From positions 2,976,001 to 3,040,000 of the forward strand of contig VNWV01000003.1 in the NCBI GenBank assembly GCA_009801085.1: a DNA stretch of 64,000 bases. Reading direction: 5' to 3'. The notes under the pieces were generated by a model. It was given only the letters and a program-made list of their open reading frames with translations, did not search any database and was not told the origin of the DNA. The translations under genes and the position numbers were made by a program. This document shows positions 57,110-64,000 of this stretch, piece by piece; position 1 is the stretch's first letter; each line of letters opens with the position of its first letter. The DNA comes from Lasiodiplodia sp. COLG20 (lineage: Eukaryota > Ascomycota > Dothideomycetes > Botryosphaeriales > Botryosphaeriaceae).

Positions 57110-57739
57110 CTAAATTTGTCCATTTTGCCCAGAGTAGGGGAGAAGGAACTCATCGATTTCTGCACCACAGAAATAGTTCCTCTTACTGGCGATTCTGTCC
57201 GTAATCTCGCGCCTTCTAAGTTGCTCTAACAAGCGTAGGACAAATGGCCTTGGTAGTTTCTCTCTGCGCGCTTGTTCGGCTTCATCGTCGAAGTCAGGTT
57301 GCCAGAGAGATCCGTACAAGTCGACAAAGAACTCACAGAGCCTGGAGTTATGAGGAAGATGTTCGAAAGCGAAGATAACGACATCGTAAGAGGGTAAGAG
57401 TCCTCGGCTTCCGGATCTCACGAATTTGTCGTAGAGGGATGCAACAATATCACGCTGCAGTTCCGGTATGTTGTTGCAGTATGCAAATTGGTAGCCTCGA
57501 GCAAGAACCATGTATCGTAGATCTTTTCTCACTCGTCCAGTGTGAAGCCAATCCATCAATAAGTCTTGAAATATCCATGTGTCTGCCTCTTCGGGGATGG
57601 TGATGTTTCTAAATGTATCGGATCGGTTGTTCTTGCTGGATTTCTGAAAAGAGGGCCAACGCTGATAGAGAATCGATTTGCTGATGTGAAGAATCTTTCC
57701 ACTGGAGCCAATGCTTAGTGCAATGATATCCCGATCCAT
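57110..57739 (-). CDS. BTB/POZ domain protein C (possibly start-less paralogue)
   Basis: The product from the first ATG (57739, MDRDIIALSIG) is 209 residues. The BTB part is diverged: LSIGSSGKILHISKSILY, then IFQDLLMDWLHTGRVRKD and YQFAYCNNIPELQRDIV. The tail is the same as in A and B and well kept: LPHNSRLCEFFVDLYGSLW, DFDDEAEQARREKLPRPFVL, RLLEQLRRRE. Upstream, a donor (57797, AG|GTAAAT) and acceptor (57741) sit where A and B have their first intron, in the same phase, but the would-be first exon (IPSLGPDPS) has an in-frame TGA and no ATG before it. Translation must start inside exon 2, or the gene is dying. It lies next to the glycosidase relic. Confidence 0.72.
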   Translation of the reverse strand: MDRDIIALSIGSSGKILHISKSILYQRWPSFQKSSKNNRSDTFRNITIPEEADTWIFQDLLMDWLHTGRVRKDLRYMVLARGYQFAYCNNIPELQRDIVASLYDKFVRSGSRGLLPSYDVVIFAFEHLPHNSRLCEFFVDLYGSLWQPDFDDEAEQARREKLPRPFVLRLLEQLRRREITDRIASKRNYFCGAEIDEFLLPYSGQNGQI

Positions 57740-58570
57740 GCTAATATTATGCAAGTAAGCGCGTTTAGAATAGCATCCAGATGCTCAGAGTATTTACCTA
57801 GGATCAGGTCCGAGCGATGGGATCTTGCTTGTGTATTGTTCTCATGCAAGCAGAAATTGGGAGAATATCTTTGATGTTTTTTTTGCTGGGAAGGTTTTTG
57901 GTGGGGGGATCCATGGGAACGGAAGAAGGGCGTACCACAGGTCCATGTCTTAAGACACATGGTTGGGCCTCATCAAGATCACTTATATGGAGGGTTAAGA
58001 AAGTTTCTCTAAGCTATGTTGTTGAAGCGTGGCAATGGTATTCTATAGAGTTGTAGACTTCGTCTGAAGAGATTTGCATCAATTCGTTTTCTCCTCGAAG
58101 CACACTCACAGCTGTCGAGTTGAGGTGCAGCCAGACACTCTGAGGATAACGTTCTAGCGTGAGCAAATCGGGCGAGACCTCAAGAGATTTGTGTCATTAT
58201 ACTTCTACGGCGAAGTGGAAACATGTGCCCCTCAGACGGATGTTGTCGGAGGCACTGCTTCGACTCGTTGAGTTTATTGGCGCGGTACGGGTAAGCCTGC
58301 CCACGAAAACATTAAAGTGCGGGGAAAATCTTATTCTAATGCACGAACACCGATCACGAAAATGACAACGCAGGGTTGAGTCAGGCGGGGAAATGGAAAC
58401 TCGGGGGCGCAAAGTAAGATGCACTGGTCTCTCTATTACGCATTCTTCCGTGTAGCTTGGAAAAGACAACCATATACAAAAACTGTCTAACAAGCTGATA
58501 TGAAGACGGATTTTGATAGCCTCAGATAATTTCAAGAGCGATGCAGGGTATTTGCAATATCATGCCGTTT
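57740..58570. other. Intergenic region BTB C / PCS60
   Basis: It contains the putative decayed first exon and intron of BTB C (57741 to about 57,840). Otherwise no feature is supported; it also includes the 3' flank of the ligase gene. Confidence 0.5.
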
Positions 58571-60216
58571 TTACAACTTGGCCTTTGCCTGCTTGAGCAT
58601 GGCATCGGCAACATTCCTCCTTTGAATCTTGCCTGTTGCCGTCTTCGGCATGATATCGGTGAAGAAGACCCTCTTGGGCAGCTTGAATTTAGCCACGCGG
58701 TCCTTGAGCCAATCCTTCAGCTCGCTCGCAGTGAGCTGCTGGCCTTCCTTTAGCACGACGGCAACGCCGACATCCTGGCCGTACATCTCATCAGCGATGG
58801 CGAAGCTGACAGCCTCGGAAATGGCCGGGTGCTGTGCCAGGACGTTGTCGAGTTCGATAGGAGAGATTTTCTCGCCACCCTTATTGATGAGCTCCTTGAT
58901 GCGGCCCGTGATAATGACATAGCCATCCTCATCAAGCTTGCCCTGGTCGCCGGTGCGGAAGAAGCCTTCCTTGGTGAAGCTCGACTTGTTGGCCTCCGGG
59001 TTGTTGATGTAGCCCTTGGTCACGTTCTCGCCGCGGATGCAGATTTCGGCCTCCTTGCCCTGCGGCACCTCTTTACCGTCTTGGTCAAGGATCTTGACCT
59101 CGACGCCCTGGCCGACACCGACACTGCCAGGCTTGCGAGGGCCGTTCTGCGGCAGAGGGTTGGAGGTCATCTGGTGGGCTGCTTCAGTCATGGCGTAGGC
59201 CTCAAGAACGGGCGCATCGAATGTCTTCTCAAGCTCGTGGAAAACCTTGGGCGAGAGAGGGGAAGAGCAAGAACGGATGAAGCGAATGTTGGGCTTAGGG
59301 TTAGGAGGCGGGTTCTTGAGCAAAATTTGGTGGATGGTAGGCACAGCAGTGTACCAGTTGGCTTTGTGCTCGGTGAAGTCATGCCAAAACTCGGAGGCAG
59401 AGAACTTAGGAGGGACAATGACGGAGCCTGCGGAATGCAGCGGGGCAAGGAAACCTGCCAGCAGGCCGTGGACGTGGAACAGCGGCATGACCAGCATAGT
59501 GCGGTCCTGGGGAGAAAGTTGGTAAGTCTTCTGGATGTTCTCTGCATATATATTAGCACGTAATTTCGACGTGTTGGGCATGCGGAGATGACTCGTGAGC
59601 AAGCCGTCCCGTTCCATGTCTTTCTTCGGGAAGAAGGTAACGTACTCATTGTCCTGGTGAGGTTACGGTGGGTCAATGGCACTGCCTTGGGCCGGCCAGT
59701 GGTGCCACTGGTGTGGAGCACAAGGGCGACATCCTCGGGCTGAGCCTGCTCAACCCTCTGATTCCCCTTTCCCTTCAGCTTGCCCTGGTCCTTGACGTCC
59801 AGCACGACTTCCTTTCCATTCCAGTAGCACTCGGCAATAGCAGCTTGGTATTTCCTGGCGGCCCTGACAGCGGGTGAGTCCTGGGCAAACTGTCCCTTGG
59901 GAACGAGGGCAACGGCGGAGCTGAGGTCATCAATGTAGAACTCAAACTCGCTCTGCTTGTAGGCGGGGTTCAGAGGCGCGGCAATGCCTCTCTGCCACGA
60001 GGCGGCGAGGAAGGAAACGATAAACTCATAGCTGTTCGGCAGAGCAATGGAGACAGCCGACGCGGGGGAGATTCCAAGTGCAGCGAGTTTCTTCTGGAAT
60101 GAGGCAATGTCGGCGCTCAGCTGCTGGTAGGAGACGGTCAAGGCCGGCTTTCCAGGGACTATGACGGCAGTCGACTGTGACTGGGCCGAGAAGGCGTTGG
60201 CAAGAGTGGTGGCCAT
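58571..60216 (-). CDS. PCS60: Peroxisomal AMP-forming CoA ligase, Pcs60 type
   Basis: The enzyme belongs to the adenylate-forming ANL superfamily; yeast Pcs60 is an oxalate-CoA ligase. Two exons (60216-59646 and 59541-58571) give 513 residues. The start is MATTLANAFSAQSQSTAV. The ATP-binding loop is LHTSGTTGRPKAVPLTHRN, joined by the splice (ATG A|AG) to NIQKTYQLSPQD. Later motifs are MPLFHVHGLLAGF, YAMTEAAHQMTSN, GFFRTGDQGKLDEDGY, TGRIKELINKGGEKISP and the catalytic lysine loop PKTATGKIQRR. The C-terminal tripeptide AKL is a type-1 peroxisomal targeting signal. The 104-bp intron has a GTGCTAATAT box. Substrate (oxalate versus another short acid) is inferred from family only. It is divergent from the SPF45-like gene. 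Confidence 0.92.
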
Positions 60217-60578
60217 GGCTGTAGACGCGGATAAGTAGTGGAATGCAGAACGGAAAAGAGACGGACGGGTGGACGCGAAGACAGAAATCGGATAGGCGGC
60301 AGGGAGAAATTAAGTATTCACACGAAGCACGTACGGCACGGTTGATCGGACGGGAAGTCGGCAGAGGGAGAAGTCGGGATAGCGAGCCGTGAGCGTGTCG
60401 CGGCCGATTACGCCATTGCCATGCGGGACGTGCTTGCGCGCACAGACCCGAGATTCTGGAGCCCGAGCGCGCAGCCTGTCCCGCAGCGAGCCAAGCTTCG
60501 TGCGCGCATCTATCAGCTGCGACAATATCCACTCCGCACCCCAAACCACTCTCCCCTGTCCTGGCCCGCTCGTCCGCC
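60217..60578. promoter_or_regulatory. Divergent promoter region PCS60 / SPF45-like
   Basis: These 362 bp between opposite starts must serve both genes. No known site is recognised. Confidence 0.5.
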
Positions 60579-62353
60579 ATGGCTCAGGACAACGCAGACA
60601 ACCCCCCGCCGCGGGGCTTGTCCTCATTCGCCAACCTGCTCGGTTCCAATGCCGGCACCATCTCCAGCGCGCCCGTCATGTACAATCAGCAACCCGGCGC
60701 CGACGACCAGCAGCAGGATGCCACGCCCGCTAAGAAGCAACAGATCAACTCAGGTACCTATTGCGCGCCTCTCGCGTCTGCTTTCGAAAAGATGTAGAAT
60801 AGTGACTTATGCAGCGCCGTGTTAACCCGAGCAGCAGCGCTCCGCTTCCAGCCTACCAAGCGCCCGCAGATCCAGTCGCAAAAGAAGACCAAGCCTGCCT
60901 TCCCCAAGCCTGCCACCCCAGCTCAGAGCTCGAGCTCCCCTGACCCGCAGGCCGTAGCAGCCAAGTCGACAGCAGCGCCCGGCATCGTTGCGCTGGCTGC
61001 AAACCCGCCCTCCAAGGCCTCGCTGGCCGATTTCATTGGCGATGACGACGACAACGGCTTCTACGCCGCCTCGCAGCCCAGAGAGCGCGGCGGCCGCAAG
61101 AACAAGAAGAAAAAGAAGAAGAACTACGAGGCGCAGGAACAGAACTGGGACGACATCTACGACCCGTCGCGCCCCAATGACTACAACCAGTACAAGGGCA
61201 GCGAGGAGCAGATGCGCGAGATCGCAGAGTGGAAAGACCTGCTCTATCGCCACAAGTCTCTTAGGGAACTTTCCAACGAGAGCCCTGAGAGTGACGATGA
61301 GGATTACCAGCGCTCGCGCGTGAAGCGTGGGCTGCCCCCAAGCCTGAGACTATGCAAACGCCTAGCTAACACCATCCTAGCTCAATTTGCCCCGCCTAAG
61401 AGTTACAACTTCGCTCCACCTTCCAATCTCAATACACCCACACCTCCTGCTCCTGCAGTTCCCGCTGAAGTACCCGACGACCCGACCGGCGAAGATGCCT
61501 ACGCCCGCCGCATGCGCTTGAGCGGCTTGGAAGCTCCAAATCTGGCGCCTCCGCCTGAAGAGCCTGCTGGTCCGCCGCCGCCACCTCCTGCAGAAGCGCC
61601 GCCACCGCCTCCGCCTGCTGGAACCATCTCTCGTCCAGCTGTGCGCTACAATGTCCCGCCGCCCGAGCAGTTGTCAGAGGAGCTTTCCGGGGAGATCGCC
61701 GCCGAGGAAGAAGCAGCAGCAGGCAAGGACGCGGAGGATGCATCGCGCTCGAGAACGCCAGGTCAGAAGGGCTTCGCCCAGCGCATGATGGAGAAGTATG
61801 GCTGGGAGAAGGGCAAGGGTCTCGGCGCTAACGAGAACGGCATTATCACGCCCCTCCGGGCGCAGACAGAGAAGCGCCTGAGGTTGTCCGATGCTCAAGG
61901 CGGTGGCTGGGCAGGCCCTGCTGGCATGGGCAAGATCACCGGTGGCAAGAAGGCGAAGAGCAGCGAGGAGGAGGGCAAGCACGGAAAGATGAGTGCTGTT
62001 ATCGTCATGACCAACATGCTAGTGGGCTTGGACGTGCAGCAGGAGCTCGATGAGGGTAACCTGGTGCAAGAGATTGGCGATGAGCTTGACAAGGCGGTAA
62101 GTCTTCATGTTTTGATTCTGCACTAATGGGCCCCCATGATGGTTAACAGATCCCATAGGGTGGCCGAGTTGAACGCGTCTTCGTTAATCGATACGCCTCG
62201 AGCGACGATATTCCGGTATTCGCGAAGTTCACCAATGAGTTGTCGGCATTGCGCGCCGTCAACGCAATGGACGGTAGGCGGTTCAATGGCAACACGATCA
62301 GCGCCCGCTACTTTGATGTTGACAAGTTCGAGAAAGGCGATTACACGCTATAA
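60579..62353 (+). CDS. SPF45-like splicing factor with G-patch and RRM
   Basis: SPF45 (RBM17) proteins act in 3' splice-site choice in the spliceosome. Four exons are inferred: 60579-60753, 60835-61326, 61381-62096 and 62159-62353, giving about 525 residues. The N-terminus is MAQDNADNPPPRGLSSFANL; a basic run KNKKKKKKNYEAQEQNWDDI and YDPSRPNDYNQYKGSEEQM follow, as in the family. A proline-rich stretch precedes the G-patch (GFAQRMMEKYGWEKGKGLGA). The C-terminal RRM of the UHM type runs from VIVMTNMLVGLDVQQELDEG to NGNTISARYFDVDKFEKGDY. The 54-bp second intron is a multiple of three and stop-free, so it can be read through. The first acceptor is a tandem CAGCAG. Confidence 0.9.
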
Positions 62354-62921
62354 TCGCCAAAAACTGGGGCGCGCACTCGGCGTAGGGTGTGGTGGTATGC
62401 AAGCGATGAATAATCTTGGCGTTTTTACGGGACATTGGGCAGGTAGGCAAGGGTTGGCACCTGAATGTATTAGTACGATTCCTAGCGATGCTATTCAGAA
62501 AAAAATCCAGAGCGACATAGTCCAAATACGGCGATTTTGCCGTGTCAAGCTGGAGTAGCTCTATGTTATGTACCTTTGTCCCCTGACACAGAAAGCTGCC
62601 GAGGGCGAAGTCGTTCGAGCGGTGAATGAAAATGCTGGAGCTCAAAGGCGTGCATATCATCTGTCTATCAGGCCAGCCGGAAGCTTTCGATCCGGATCGG
62701 GACGATTGGATGCAGGGCCATGTGGGTCGACACGTGGAGCAGGGCAAGTGCCGCAGTGGCGGCTCTGATAATTAAGCAGCTCAGGCCAGAGTCACCCTAC
62801 GCCTATCGATACGTGCCCCGGCCGTGAATTTCACTCCACGTCTTTCCTCCGCACCTCCCTCCACTCGCTCAGTGGACTTTTTGTTTTTCGTTTCTTCATT
62901 CCTTTTCCGTCGCCATCCATC
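62354..62921. other. Intergenic region before the desaturase
   Basis: It holds the 3' flank of the SPF45-like gene and, near 62,820-62,920, a C/T-rich leader for the desaturase. Nothing else is supported. Confidence 0.5.
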
Positions 62922-64000
62922 ATGCCGTCGTCAGTCACGACCACCACGACTGTCGAGCCCAAGACGAAGAATGCAGAGCCCGATTTCTTCTGGACCTATA
63001 CCGAGGAGCCGCACCGAACACGGCGCATGGCCATTATCAAGGCGCATCCAGAGGCAAGCCCGCCCCCACGCAGCCCGCGTCATTGAGCTCTCCGAACTAA
63101 CCTGCTCCCTCGCGTAGGTCACGAAGCTCTGCGGTCCCGAGCCATTGACCAAGTATGTCGTCGCCGGCGTCGTTGCGCTGCAAGTAACCTGCGCCTACCT
63201 CCTCCGCAACACGCCCATCCTGTCCTGGCCCTTCTTCCTTACCGCCTACATTATCGGAGCCACGGCAAACCAGAACATTTTCCTCGCCATCCATGAGATC
63301 TCGCATAACCTGGCCTTCCGGTCGCCCTTGGCGAACCGCGTCTTCGCCTGCTTCGCGAACTTGCCCATAGGCATTCCGTACAGTGCTTCGTTCCGGGTGC
63401 GTATATACATGGTCACATCCGCGTTTCGATAGGATATCGACTAATGACACCAACCAGCCCTACCACCTCACGCATCACAAATCGCTCGGCGTCGATGGCC
63501 TGGACACGGACCTGCCGACAGCCTTTGAGGCCGTTGTGCTCGACTCGGTGCTCGGAAAGGCCTTCTTCGCGACCTTCCAGATCTTCTTCTACGCGCTGCG
63601 GCCCATGTTCGTCTACCAGCTGCCCATCTCCAAGATCCACCTCTTCAACATCGCCTTCCAGCTCGTCTTCGACTACGCCCTCGTCACCATGGCCGGCTGG
63701 CACTCTTTCGTCTACCTGCTCGCGTCCTCCTTCCTCGCGGGCTCGCTGCACCCCTGCGCCGGCCACTTCATCGCCGAGCACTACGTCTTCGAGGGCAACA
63801 AGGACAAGCTGTCGACCGGGGCCCATGGCCCTGCGAACAGCCTCGCGTGCCCCCCGCCCGAAACCTACTCGTACTACGGCCCGCTTAACTTCTTCACCTA
63901 CAACGTCGGCCTGCACAACGAGCACCACGACTTCCCCGCCGTGCCGTGGAGCCGGCTGTGGGAGCTGAACCGCATCGCCAAGGAGTTCTACGACCCCCTC
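62922..64000 (+). CDS. Sphingolipid delta-4 desaturase, cut by the window end
   Basis: The enzyme (DEGS1/DES1 type) introduces the 4,5 double bond into dihydroceramide in the ER membrane; in fungi it feeds glucosylceramide synthesis. Exons seen: 62922-63053, 63118-63396 and 63458-64000 (continues), 318 residues so far. The N-terminus MPSSVTTTTTVEPKTKNAEP leads to DFFWTYTEEPHRTRRMAIIK. The three histidine boxes are present: HEISH, HLTHH and NEHHDFPAVPWSRLW. Hydrophobic spans include LSWPFFLTAYIIGATANQNI and YALVTMAGWHSFVYLLASSF. The first intron starts with GC (GAG|GCAAGC) and ends CGTAG after a GAACTAACC box; no GT alternative restores the frame HPEVTKLCGPEPLTKY. Confidence 0.94.

Overview
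The window is nuclear DNA of a filamentous ascomycete (Pezizomycotina). Genes are interrupted by short GT-AG introns, mostly 45-115 bp, with GTACGT/GTAAGT-type donors and a CTAAC/CTGAC branch box shortly before CAG/TAG. Gene spacing is loose, promoters are CT-rich, and several families (Sog2 of the RAM pathway, a single-RGS-domain protein, a three-finger C2H2 regulator, many-copy BTB proteins) are typical of this group. The class Dothideomycetes is my best guess but is not proven by anything I can see. All exon joins below were worked out by eye from splice signals, reading phase and family conservation.

Left part (1-17.6 kb): gene-poor. It holds YVH1 (minus, 5014-6835) and a C2H2 zinc-finger regulator (plus, 8382-10539). 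The rest is CT-rich promoter-like sequence and long intergenic DNA, including an AT-rich block near 15.6-15.9 kb.

Middle part (17.6-45.5 kb): gene-dense housekeeping DNA. In order: VFA1 (minus) and ARG4 (plus) sharing a 266-bp promoter with a perfect TGACTCA site; an unrecognised 65-codon two-exon gene (minus); ALG14 (plus); an IMA1-type inner nuclear membrane protein (minus) divergent from mitochondrial ribosomal protein uL24m (plus); RPS23 (minus); a low-complexity coiled-coil protein (plus); two head-to-head BTB/POZ paralogues; SOG2 (minus); a coiled-coil protein (plus); a RUS1/DUF647 protein with a 13-nt microexon (plus); and a single-RGS-domain protein (plus).

Right part (45.5-64 kb): a 5.5-kb gene-free stretch, then mitochondrial glycerol-3-phosphate dehydrogenase (GUT2, minus, with a hidden last exon), a tRNA-Arg(ACG), an apparent GH79 glycosidase relic, a third BTB paralogue whose first exon seems to have lost its start codon, a peroxisomal AMP-forming ligase ending in AKL (PCS60 type, minus) divergent from an SPF45-like splicing factor (plus), and a sphingolipid delta-4 desaturase that runs off the window end and uses a GC-AG intron.

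There is no CRISPR array, intact transposon, integron or obvious secondary-metabolite cluster. The most unusual content is the BTB paralogue trio with a shared first-intron position, the glycosidase relic, and gene-structure oddities (microexon, GC-AG intron, frame-neutral intron, hidden terminal exon, AUG-stop uORF) that an automatic annotation would probably miss.
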